Assembly (NCBI GenBank): GCA_938075575.1
Contig: CALJHI010000029.1
Coordinates: forward strand, 1 to 14,117
Origin: an uncultured SAR86 cluster bacterium
GTDB taxonomy: Bacteria > Pseudomonadota > Gammaproteobacteria > Magnimaribacterales > D2472
Length of the DNA stretch: 14,117 bases
Direction: 5' to 3'
Part shown: positions 1-5,820 of the stretch, in pieces
Layout: the number at the start of each line of letters is the position of its first letter
Position numbering within the stretch: position 1 is the first letter of the stretch
Translations under genes and position numbers: made by a program
The notes under the pieces: model-generated
What the model saw: the letters and a program-made list of their open reading frames with translations, nothing else
The model's database searches: none
What the model was told of the DNA's origin: nothing

Positions 1-29
1 AAACTCTATGGAGCTAAGGCTAAGAATTT

Positions 30-752
30 TTAACTAGCGGATTTTCTTTTTAAATTAGAGGTAATGTAATCAAAAGCCTCACTTACCTCGTCTGTGTAAA
101 AAAGATTATCAAGATCTCTTTCACCGATGACGCCGTATTCAAGTAAAACTTCTGTATTAAGGAACCTGCCCCAGAATTCTTTGCCAAACATTACAATAGG
201 AAAATTTTTTTTAATTTTCTGGCATTGAATTAATGTAAGCATTTCAAATAGCTCATCCATTGTTCCAAAACCTCCAGGCATTATGACCAGAGACTCTGCC
301 CTGTATGCAAACCAAAACTTTCTCATAAAAAAATAATGAAAACTAAAGTCTAAATTTTTAGTTAGATATGAATTTTTACCCTCTTCAAACGGCAGCTCTA
401 TTGAAAGTCCAATGCTTTTACCCCCTGCATCATGGGCGCCTTTATTTGCTGCCATCATTATGCCGGGTCCAGCACCTGTACAAATGGAATATTTGTTATA
501 TCCATATGTATCTTCGTTCCACTTGGCAAGCCTATATGCTAAATCCTCTGCGGCTTGATTATATTTTACTAATTTCAGCTTTGGGTCAGACGAGTTTGTT
601 GATCTTAATTTATTAGCCTCAGCCTCAGAAGGAGCTCTTGCAGATCCAAAGAAAACGATCATATTTTCTATATTTTCTTCTTTGAATTTTTTATCTGGGC
701 CTAAATATTCTTCAAGTATTCTATTCGCTCTACTATTTTCTTTTTCATTCAT
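30..752 (-). CDS. LOG-family (TIGR00730-like) Rossmann-fold protein, putative nucleoside 5'-monophosphate phosphoribohydrolase
   Basis: This 240-residue protein belongs to the LOG / 'lysine decarboxylase-like' family. Characterised members release the base from nucleoside 5'-monophosphates (cytokinin activation in plants, nucleotide salvage in bacteria). The hallmark PGGFGTMDE is at residues 159-167, preceded by the conserved MRK...RAE stretch (about 143-153). The N-terminal FGSAR (35-39) and the GAGPGIMMAANKGA loop (93-106) form the nucleotide pocket. There is no signal peptide or membrane helix, so it should be cytosolic. ATG is the first in-frame Met, without a strong Shine-Dalgarno sequence. 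It lies 59 bp downstream of the proline iminopeptidase on the same strand and may be co-transcribed with it. The family call is firm. The substrate is not visible, and old 'lysine decarboxylase' labels for this family are misleading. Confidence 0.85.
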   Translation of the reverse strand: MNEKENSRANRILEEYLGPDKKFKEENIENMIVFFGSARAPSEAEANKLRSTNSSDPKLKLVKYNQAAEDLAYRLAKWNEDTYGYNKYSICTGAGPGIMMAANKGAHDAGGKSIGLSIELPFEEGKNSYLTKNLDFSFHYFFMRKFWFAYRAESLVIMPGGFGTMDELFEMLTLIQCQKIKKNFPIVMFGKEFWGRFLNTEVLLEYGVIGERDLDNLFYTDEVSEAFDYITSNLKRKSAS

Positions 753-811
753 ATCAATACTTAGGATAACAGAATCATCCTACTTAAAGTAAGCTTATTA
801 GAGTTGATAAA

Positions 812-1765
812 CTAGAGGTTTGAAAATTCTTTTGTTGCAGATACTAACAAATGAATGATTTCCTGCTCAAAAGCAGAATGACCTGAGTTATTTGCTATTT
901 GAAATTTTGCTTCTGGCCATCTTTCTGAAACTTCAAATGCTGTCTCCATAGGGCAGACCACATCATATCTGCCCTGAATAATAGCAGCAGGGATGTGTCT
1001 AATTTTTTCAATCCCATCTAATAGTTGATTCTCATAATCAAGAAACCCTTTATTTATAAAGAAATGATTCTCTATCAAGGCAAATGCCAGCGCGAAGTGA
1101 GAGTCAGAAAATTCATCTAACAAAGAATCATTTTTGATTAATTTGCTTGTTGAAGCCTCCCATCTTGACCACTCAACAGCTGCATTTAATTTTGCTTTAG
1201 CATCAGAGCCATTAAAGATTTCATTGTATGCAACCATTAAATTATCTCTCTTTTCTTCTGGTATTACCGATATAAATTTAGTCCACTCATCTGGAAAAAT
1301 TTTGCTGGCTCCTTCTTGATAAAACCAATCAAGTTCTTTTTGGCGCAACATAAAAATTCCTCGAATTATGATTTCACTTACTGAGTCTGGGTATGACTGT
1401 GCGTAGGCAAGTGCAAGCGTGGAGCCCCAGGATCCACCAAAGACCATCCATCTTTTTATTCCTAGAAGAGTTTTTAATTTTTCAATATCTTCTACCAAAT
1501 ACCAGGTTGTATTTTTTATAAGACTCCCATGTGGCCGACTTCTGCCACACCCTCTTTGATCAAATACTACGATTCTATAAATAGCGGGATCAAAAAATCT
1601 TCTAACATCTTCACTTCCACCGCCGCCAGGACCACCATGAAGAAATATTACTGGCTTGCCTTCTTGGTTTCCGCATTCTTCATAATAAATTTCATGCCCA
1701 TCAAGATTCATAAATCCAGTATTATAGGGTTCGATATGGGGATAAAGGGTTAGGACTTCATGCAT
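812..1765 (-). CDS. pip: Proline iminopeptidase (alpha/beta hydrolase, peptidase family S33)
   Basis: This enzyme cleaves N-terminal proline from peptides in the cytosol. From the Met at 1765 the protein has 317 residues, the usual length for bacterial Pip, and begins like the family (LYPHIEPYNTGFM). Visible elements are the oxyanion HGGPGG (43-48), the DQRGCGRSRPH segment (69-79), the nucleophile elbow GGSWGS with Ser112 (110-115), acidic Asp268 in GRYD and His296 in SGHSAFE. The reading frame stays open upstream to an ATG at 1843, which would add 26 Lys-rich residues (343 in total). That extension resembles no Pip N-terminus and its codons are AT-rich, so I prefer 1765. The gene is divergent from the membrane hydroxylase and sits upstream of the LOG gene on the same strand. 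The enzyme class is secure; the start is probable. Confidence 0.9.
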   Translation of the reverse strand: MHEVLTLYPHIEPYNTGFMNLDGHEIYYEECGNQEGKPVIFLHGGPGGGGSEDVRRFFDPAIYRIVVFDQRGCGRSRPHGSLIKNTTWYLVEDIEKLKTLLGIKRWMVFGGSWGSTLALAYAQSYPDSVSEIIIRGIFMLRQKELDWFYQEGASKIFPDEWTKFISVIPEEKRDNLMVAYNEIFNGSDAKAKLNAAVEWSRWEASTSKLIKNDSLLDEFSDSHFALAFALIENHFFINKGFLDYENQLLDGIEKIRHIPAAIIQGRYDVVCPMETAFEVSERWPEAKFQIANNSGHSAFEQEIIHLLVSATKEFSNL

Positions 1766-1844
1766 ATAAACTAACTTAGCGACTATTTTAAAATTTTTCA
1801 AGAAATTAACTTTACAAATTTTCTTTATTGTATTTAAATACACA

Positions 1845-1905
1845 AATCGTAATTTGATCCTATTGCCGCGATTTAAAAGAAAGTGCTAAAACGGAACTTA
1901 TATTC
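1845..1905. repeat. 61-bp perfect direct repeat, copy 1, upstream of the membrane hydroxylase
   Basis: This is the first copy of a 61-bp sequence (starts AATCGTAATTTG, ends GGAACTTATATTC) repeated without a mismatch at 1953-2013, a 108-bp period. Similarity decays over the next ~25 bases to about two thirds identity, which suggests an older duplication whose core has been conserved or homogenised. The copy contains a partial inverted repeat, AAATCG (1844-1849) with CGATTT (1869-1874), and a possible extended -10, TGC-TAAAAC (1884-1892), 18 bp after TTGCCG. It does not encode protein in an obvious way. The likely role is a duplicated promoter or regulator-binding module. Confidence 0.9.
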
Positions 1906-1920
1906 TCCGGATCTAATATT

Positions 1921-1938
1921 AATCAAGATGTCTTGATT
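1921..1938. promoter_or_regulatory. 18-bp palindrome between the two 61-bp repeats, candidate operator
   Basis: AATCAAGA-TG-TCTTGATT is a perfect inverted repeat with 8-bp arms and a 2-bp centre. The centre is too short for a good RNA hairpin loop, so a dimeric DNA-binding protein site is the simpler reading. It lies between the repeats and about 112 bp upstream of the hydroxylase ATG. The equivalent position after repeat copy 2 (from about 2029) is degenerate. No regulator gene lies beside it in the window, so the binding protein is unknown. Confidence 0.5.
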
Positions 1939-1952
1939 TAGATTTATTTATT

Positions 1953-2013
1953 AATCGTAATTTGATCCTATTGCCGCGATTTAAAAGAAAGTGCTAAAAC
2001 GGAACTTATATTC
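1953..2013. repeat. 61-bp perfect direct repeat, copy 2, upstream of the membrane hydroxylase
   Basis: This is the second, identical copy of the repeat at 1845-1905. It ends 36 bp before the hydroxylase start codon. The same candidate promoter elements recur: TTGCCG at 1971-1976 and TGC-TAAAAC ending at 2000. This would place a transcription start near 2007 and give a leader of about 43 nt. The promoter reading is weak because the -10 matches consensus at only four of six positions. The repeat itself is directly visible. Confidence 0.9.
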
Positions 2014-2031
2014 CTAGGATTTATATTTAAT

Positions 2032-2050
2032 TAAGAAGGAGATTTTCTTA
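2032..2050 (+). promoter_or_regulatory. Strong Shine-Dalgarno sequence inside a small inverted repeat at the hydroxylase start
   Basis: AAGGAG at 2036-2041 lies 8 nt before the ATG at 2050 and fixes the start. TAAGAA (2032-2037) and TTCTTA (2045-2050) are inverted repeats that flank the GGAG core and reach the A of the start codon. The mRNA could fold with the ribosome site in the loop, although the AT-only arms would make this weak. This is one of the strongest ribosome sites in the window. Confidence 0.6.
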
Positions 2051-3201
2051 TGAAGTTTTATGTAAATGCAAGATATTTAATAGTACCAATTTCATGTGCA
2101 ATCACAGTATTGGGAATTATATATGGCGGTATATATTCTTGGACAGGAGTATTTTTATTTGCTCTTTATACCTTAATTGATACTCTCACCAAAGATATAC
2201 ACATAAGGGCTGAGAAGGACGATGAGGGAAATTCTTATGGTATAAAGCTATTTCAGTATTTGGTGATGTATGTAATGTTACCTGTATTTATTATTATCCA
2301 AGTATCGGTTGCATGGAGGCTATATCAATATACCTCAGGCATACAACTTGAAACTTTATCATTAGGCGTATTGGCTTATCAAAATGGCATAACTGGACTT
2401 AATTTATTTGGTGTAGTCATATCTGCTGCCTTATGGGCTGGATTGGGAATCATTTATGGGCATGAGCTTTCTCATAATAAAAAAGAAGGATTTTTAGTAT
2501 CTCGTCTTATCATGGCTCTAAGTGGAGCATCTCATTTCACTTATGCGCATGTTTACAATCATCATTTAGATCTAGGGCATGAAGATGATCCGGCAACAGC
2601 CCCAAGAGGAAGGAATGTTTATCTTCATACATGGCTATCTCATGCAGGACAATCTAAATTCTCATTTGATATGGAAAGCAAAAAACTAAAGAACAGAGGC
2701 AAAAGTTTTATAAATATTGATAACAGGTGGCTGCTTGGTTATTTATATAGCTTGCCCTCAATTTTATTATTTGTCTGGTCTGGCGGTGTCATCGGTTTGC
2801 TTGCTCTAGCTGTAATATGGGTATTGTCTAATTTTCTTTTGGAAGCTCTTAATTTTATGGGTCACTATGGGTTAATAAGAAAGGAGGGTGCTGTTGAGCA
2901 TAGGCACTCATGGGATAATGACTCGGTTTTTACTAGCTGGTTCTTTATTGAGATAGGAAGACAATGTGATCATCATGTGAGAGGAGAGACATATTTTTGG
3001 GAACTAGATGATGTTGGTGGCCCAAACTATGGAATAGGCTATTTCAGTTTATTTATTTTAACTCTTATCCCATCTTTATTTAGAAGTTATGTGCAAAAAC
3101 ATCTAGATAATTGGGATGAAAAGTATGCAACAGATGAAGAGAGAGATATAGCTAAGAAATTCAATGTTAATCCATCTAGAGAAACATCTTTAGCTACATA
3201 A
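2050..3201 (+). CDS. AlkB/XylM-type membrane-bound diiron hydroxylase (alkane 1-monooxygenase-like)
   Basis: This 383-residue integral membrane protein belongs to the fatty-acid desaturase / AlkB superfamily, which uses a non-haem diiron centre and reduced ferredoxin or rubredoxin to hydroxylate alkyl or methyl groups. Hydrophobic segments lie near 8-45, 68-90, 113-136, 228-265 and 326-345. Histidine boxes are HELSH (138-142), HVYNHH (167-172, followed by DDPATAPRG as in AlkB), HYGL (272), EHRHSW (283-288) and QCDHH (305-309). Two places differ from textbook AlkB. The first His of the last box is Gln305, as in some desaturases, and the Glu of NYxEHYG is Gly271. A ferredoxin gene begins 11 bp downstream, as expected for an electron donor. 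Alkanes, alkylaromatics or lipids are all possible substrates, so I assign no gene symbol. Confidence 0.83.
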   Translation: MKFYVNARYLIVPISCAITVLGIIYGGIYSWTGVFLFALYTLIDTLTKDIHIRAEKDDEGNSYGIKLFQYLVMYVMLPVFIIIQVSVAWRLYQYTSGIQLETLSLGVLAYQNGITGLNLFGVVISAALWAGLGIIYGHELSHNKKEGFLVSRLIMALSGASHFTYAHVYNHHLDLGHEDDPATAPRGRNVYLHTWLSHAGQSKFSFDMESKKLKNRGKSFINIDNRWLLGYLYSLPSILLFVWSGGVIGLLALAVIWVLSNFLLEALNFMGHYGLIRKEGAVEHRHSWDNDSVFTSWFFIEIGRQCDHHVRGETYFWELDDVGGPNYGIGYFSLFILTLIPSLFRSYVQKHLDNWDEKYATDEERDIAKKFNVNPSRETSLAT

Positions 3202-3212
3202 AAAACAATTAA

Positions 3213-3542
3213 ATGTTAAAGATATTTAAGAAAAAAAGACTTCCGAAGAGGGCAGCTCTCCTCCAAAGCAATATTGATTTTGAAGTATTGCCTAGAACAA
3301 CTCTGCTTTCTTCGGCTCTTTCTGAGGGCATAAATTGGCCACATAGATGCAAGGTAGGCAGCTGTGGCACTTGCAAGTGCAAGATTATATCTGGTGAAAT
3401 AAAACCGAATATTGATTTTAGTTATACATTAAAACAAGAAGAACTAGATGCAGGTTTTATATTGGCCTGCCAAAGTGAACTAATATCTGACATAGAAGTT
3501 GAAATAAACATAAATAATAAGGAAAAAAATGAAAAATCTTAA
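3213..3542 (+). CDS. Plant-type [2Fe-2S] ferredoxin, likely electron donor to the adjacent hydroxylase
   Basis: This 109-residue protein has the plant-type cluster pattern: Cys46-x4-Cys51-x2-Cys54 (CKVGSCGTC) and Cys86 in ILACQSEL. An extra Cys56 lies just after the loop. The fold begins with a beta strand near 14-26 after a very basic N-terminus (KKKRLPKR), which might dock on the membrane or the acidic partner. The start codon is 11 bp after the hydroxylase stop and has no Shine-Dalgarno sequence, so translation is probably coupled. The arrangement recalls XylM, which takes electrons from the ferredoxin domain of XylA; here no reductase gene is adjacent. The last 14 bp overlap the next gene. 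The ferredoxin call is firm; the partner is inferred from context. Confidence 0.9.
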   Translation: MLKIFKKKRLPKRAALLQSNIDFEVLPRTTLLSSALSEGINWPHRCKVGSCGTCKCKIISGEIKPNIDFSYTLKQEELDAGFILACQSELISDIEVEININNKEKNEKS

Positions 3543-3732
3543 AGCTTTCGCAATCATTGGCTCAATAACTGCAACTGTAGGCATTTTATTATATTCTCTT
3601 GATGCACACCTTAACTACCGAAATTTAATTTGGGCAATAGGAATATCAATCACCCTATTAATTACACACATAATTAATATGGCTGTGTATTTTAAAGTTG
3701 CTGGTGATGAGCCCTACAAATGGTTTAAATAA
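3529..3732 (+). CDS. Small two-helix membrane protein of the hydroxylase cassette, function unknown
   Basis: This 67-residue protein has two predicted membrane helices, near 6-23 and 33-54, and a short polar tail ending DEPYKWFK. I do not recognise the family. Its ATG overlaps the ferredoxin 3' end by 14 bp in a different frame and has its own good ribosome site (AAGGA at 3519-3523, 5 nt spacing). That supports it as a real translated gene of the same operon. Position alone suggests a helper for the membrane hydroxylase, such as an assembly or scaffold subunit. It ends 8 bp before the 3' end of the convergent tRNA-Phe, with no terminator hairpin between. Confidence 0.7.
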   Translation: MKNLKAFAIIGSITATVGILLYSLDAHLNYRNLIWAIGISITLLITHIINMAVYFKVAGDEPYKWFK

Positions 3733-3740
3733 CAAAAGAA

Positions 3741-3816
3741 TGGTGCCCAGAGGTGGAATCGAACCACCGACACAAGGATTTTCAATCCTTTGCTCTACCG
3801 ACTGAGCTATCTGGGC
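3741..3816 (-). tRNA. tRNA-Phe (GAA)
   Basis: The reverse strand folds into a complete 76-nt cloverleaf. It has a GCCCAGA/TCTGGGC acceptor stem, a D arm GCTC/GAGC, an anticodon stem AAGGA/TCCTT with loop TTGAAAA (anticodon GAA at 3783-3781), a T stem GGTGG/CCACC with TTCGATT, discriminator A and an encoded CCA. The variable loop is the usual five bases. It lies downstream of yggX on the same strand but has its own promoter. Confidence 0.98.
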
Positions 3817-3832
3817 TAATTATTGAAATGGG

Positions 3833-3861
3833 ATTATAAGAAAGTTTTTAGTTAATGTCAT
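3833..3861 (-). promoter_or_regulatory. sigma70 promoter of tRNA-Phe
   Basis: On the minus strand, ATGACA (3861-3856, five of six to TTGACA) is followed after exactly 17 bp by a perfect TATAAT (3838-3833). A CCC discriminator follows, as at many stable-RNA promoters. Initiation would fall near 3826, about 10 nt before the mature tRNA 5' end. The promoter occupies the 52-bp gap after yggX, so the tRNA need not rely on the gpmA operon. Confidence 0.75.
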
Positions 3862-3868
3862 CAAGACT

Positions 3869-4138
3869 TTAATCTAATGATTTAAATCCAGATGGCTTCT
3901 CATAATCCTCATTATTTAAAAACTTATCCATTTGAGAGTAAAGCCACTTCCTGTCATCAGAATTTGACATATCTAAGTGTTTTTCATTTATGAGAGTGGT
4001 TTGATGAGACCTCCATTGCTCCCATGCTTTCTGAGAGATCGTGCTCATTAACTCTAGCCCTTTTGGCCCAGGCATTGGGGGCATCATTAATGCAGGGAGT
4101 TCCTCATTTAGTTTTTTGCAAAGGATTTTTTTTGTCAT
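3869..4138 (-). CDS. yggX: Fe(2+)-trafficking protein YggX
   Basis: YggX is a small cytosolic protein linked to iron-sulfur protection and oxidative-stress resistance. The 89-residue product matches the family at the N-terminal cysteine (Cys7), PGPKGLEL in place of PGELGKRI, the core KAWEQWRSHQTTLINEKHLDM (38-58) and the DRKWLYSQMDKFL helix (62-74). Its ATG overlaps the mutY stop as ATGA (4135-4138), so it is translationally coupled to mutY. The mutY-yggX pair is an old gammaproteobacterial arrangement that links repair of oxidised DNA with protection of the Fe-S cluster MutY needs. The C-terminus is slightly shorter than in enterics. Confidence 0.95.
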   Translation of the reverse strand: MTKKILCKKLNEELPALMMPPMPGPKGLELMSTISQKAWEQWRSHQTTLINEKHLDMSNSDDRKWLYSQMDKFLNNEDYEKPSGFKSLD

Positions 4139-5154
4139 AATTTTCTTAATATTTTTTTTATAGGCTGAGGTATTCCAAAATTATTAATTTCATTCGTGTT
4201 AATCCAACTATACTCCATGTTAGAAGAAACACTAAACACCTTATTAAACTTAAGCATAGTAATTCTAATGTCTAAATCTAAATGAGTTAGTTTATGTAAA
4301 ATATTATATGTATTAACACTCACAGCGTTCTTAATTTTTATAACTTTTTGATTTTCATCCCTTACTTCAAGTGGCATCCAAAGAGACTGCCAGAACCTGT
4401 TTTCATCTCTTTTAAATAAGAGTATTTTTTTATCAGTGTATGCAAGTATTAAGTCTAAGAATTCTTTCTTTACTTTTCTTTTTTTAGGCTTATTTTTAAT
4501 AATTTCAATTGAGTTCAAAGATGTTAAGCAATTATTTTCTAGAGGACATATCTCACAATTTATGTTTTTAGCAGTGCAGATAGTGGCTCCTATATCCATA
4601 ATACCCTGAGTAAAATCAAAGATTTCACTATCAGGTTTAAGTAACTCAGATTTCTCCCACATACTTTTATCGAAATTTTTTCTCTCTGCAATATTTATAT
4701 TTAGATATCTAGATATAACTCTTTTTACATTTGCATCAAGAATTGGATATGGCTGCTTAAATGCAATAGCCATGATTGCTCCTGCTGTAGATCTTCCTAT
4801 GCCGGGCAACTCTCTAATCTCCTCAAACTTAGAAGGGAATTTACCTTTGTAATGATATTTTATAATTTCTTTTGCCTTAAATATATTCTGGGCTCGTCTA
4901 TAAAAACCGAGACCAGACCATAACGCCAATATTTCATCTTCAGAGGCATGTAATATACTTTTTAAGCTAGGGTATGTTTTGATAAATTTTTTAAAATAAG
5001 GAATTGCTGTCTTCACTTGGGTTTGCTGCAGCATTATTTCTGATATCCATACTCTATATGGAGTAGTTTTTTTTCTCCACGGAAGATCTTTTCTTCCATT
5101 GACCTTATACCAATTAATTATATTTTTTGAAAAGGCGGTGTTTGAAGGAGCCAA
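4135..5154 (-). CDS. mutY: Adenine DNA glycosylase MutY
   Basis: MutY removes adenine mispaired with 8-oxoguanine. In the 339 residues I see Glu39 in WISEIMLQQTQV, the helix-hairpin-helix LPGIGRSTAGA (116-126), catalytic Asp140 in PILDANVKR and the [4Fe-4S] ligands Cys193-x6-Cys200-x2-Cys203-x5-Cys209. A divergent NUDIX-like C-terminal domain (about 230-339) reads 8-oxoguanine. The start codon is TTG at 5154: no ATG or GTG is available, because an in-frame stop lies three codons upstream. There is no clear Shine-Dalgarno sequence, and the gene begins 12 bp after the gpmA stop. Oddities are Phe84 where E. coli has Tyr82, and Leu-Thr-His (289-291) in place of the Phe-Ser-His recognition loop. 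The identity is secure. Confidence 0.95.
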   Translation of the reverse strand: MAPSNTAFSKNIINWYKVNGRKDLPWRKKTTPYRVWISEIMLQQTQVKTAIPYFKKFIKTYPSLKSILHASEDEILALWSGLGFYRRAQNIFKAKEIIKYHYKGKFPSKFEEIRELPGIGRSTAGAIMAIAFKQPYPILDANVKRVISRYLNINIAERKNFDKSMWEKSELLKPDSEIFDFTQGIMDIGATICTAKNINCEICPLENNCLTSLNSIEIIKNKPKKRKVKKEFLDLILAYTDKKILLFKRDENRFWQSLWMPLEVRDENQKVIKIKNAVSVNTYNILHKLTHLDLDIRITMLKFNKVFSVSSNMEYSWINTNEINNFGIPQPIKKILRKL

Positions 5155-5166
5155 GATTATTTATTT

Positions 5167-5784
5167 TTATAAATTATGCTTCTGAGATATGTTTCCATTA
5201 TCATCAAATACATATTTAATAGGTGCGCCAGTCTGTATTTCTAAATTTACTATTTCATCTTCTGTCATTTCATCTAGCTGCATAATTAAAGATCTTAGTG
5301 AGTTTCCATGAGCAGCAATTAAAATATTGGAGCCTTCTATCACCTTTGGGAGAATTTCTTTATTAAAGTAGGGTAAAACCCTCTCACCAGTATTTTTTAA
5401 ACTCTCTCCATCAGGCGGGGGGACGTCATAAGACCTTCTCCATGTATGAACCTGTTCATCACCCCACTTCTTCCTTGCCTCATCTTTATTCAAGCCTGCC
5501 AAGCTTCCATAGTTCCTTTCATTTAAGGCAATATTTTTAAAGACAGGAATATCTTGTTGGTTAATTATTTCGAGAATCATTGACCCTGTAATCTGAGCTC
5601 TTGTTAGCTCTGAGGTGTACATAGCATCAAAGGTAACTCTTTCTGCTTTAATAAGGTTTCCTGCATTCCTTGCTTCTTCTTCGCCTTTGCTTGTTAGGCC
5701 TGGATTTCTCCATCCTGTAAATAAATTCTTCTCATTCCATTCACTCTGGCCATGCCTTACAAGGATTAGATTTCTTTTTGCCAT
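5167..5784 (-). CDS. gpmA: 2,3-bisphosphoglycerate-dependent phosphoglycerate mutase, short type
   Basis: GpmA interconverts 3- and 2-phosphoglycerate in glycolysis and gluconeogenesis through a phosphohistidine. The 205-residue protein has the catalytic RHGQSEWN with His11, FTGWRNPGLTSKG (22-34), Arg62 in SELTRAQ, Glu89 in ALNERNYG, the RRSYDVPPPDGES segment (116-128) and the second His159 in AAHGNSLRSL. It is about 45 residues shorter than E. coli GpmA (250). That is the size typical of alphaproteobacterial GpmA, which suggests transfer or the short subfamily. It heads the gpmA-mutY-yggX run and is divergent from a YibN-like rhodanese across only 36 bp. Confidence 0.95.
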   Translation of the reverse strand: MAKRNLILVRHGQSEWNEKNLFTGWRNPGLTSKGEEEARNAGNLIKAERVTFDAMYTSELTRAQITGSMILEIINQQDIPVFKNIALNERNYGSLAGLNKDEARKKWGDEQVHTWRRSYDVPPPDGESLKNTGERVLPYFNKEILPKVIEGSNILIAAHGNSLRSLIMQLDEMTEDEIVNLEIQTGAPIKYVFDDNGNISQKHNL

Positions 5785-5820
5785 AATTTAATAATAATAA
5801 GATACAACTCATGTATTTTA

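Noticed and set aside
1..29. Possible gene end or terminator at the left edge
   Set aside because: Only 29 bases, with no stem or reading frame that can be supported.
368..616. Open frames on the opposite strand of real genes (also 1134-1319, 1529-1753, 7529-7741, 8939-9145, 9270-9533, 10840-11022, and minus-strand frames 11019-11240 and 11676-11897)
   Set aside because: Each lies inside a well-supported gene in another frame, has low-complexity or non-protein-like composition, and shows no motif or ribosome site of its own.
1766..1843. 26-residue upstream extension of the proline iminopeptidase
   Set aside because: The frame is open, but the extension is Lys/Asn-rich, unlike any Pip N-terminus, and would use an ATG touching the repeat. 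The Met at 1765 gives the normal length and family-like start.
1893..1916. GGAACTT in each 61-bp repeat as a sigmaE (ECF) -35 element
   Set aside because: The heptamer matches, but no TCTGA/TCAAA-type -10 lies at the required 16-17 bp in either copy.
5785..5820. Divergent promoters in the 36-bp gpmA/rhodanese gap
   Set aside because: AT-rich repeats such as TAATAATAAT resemble -10 boxes, but no -35 at correct spacing is convincing on either strand.
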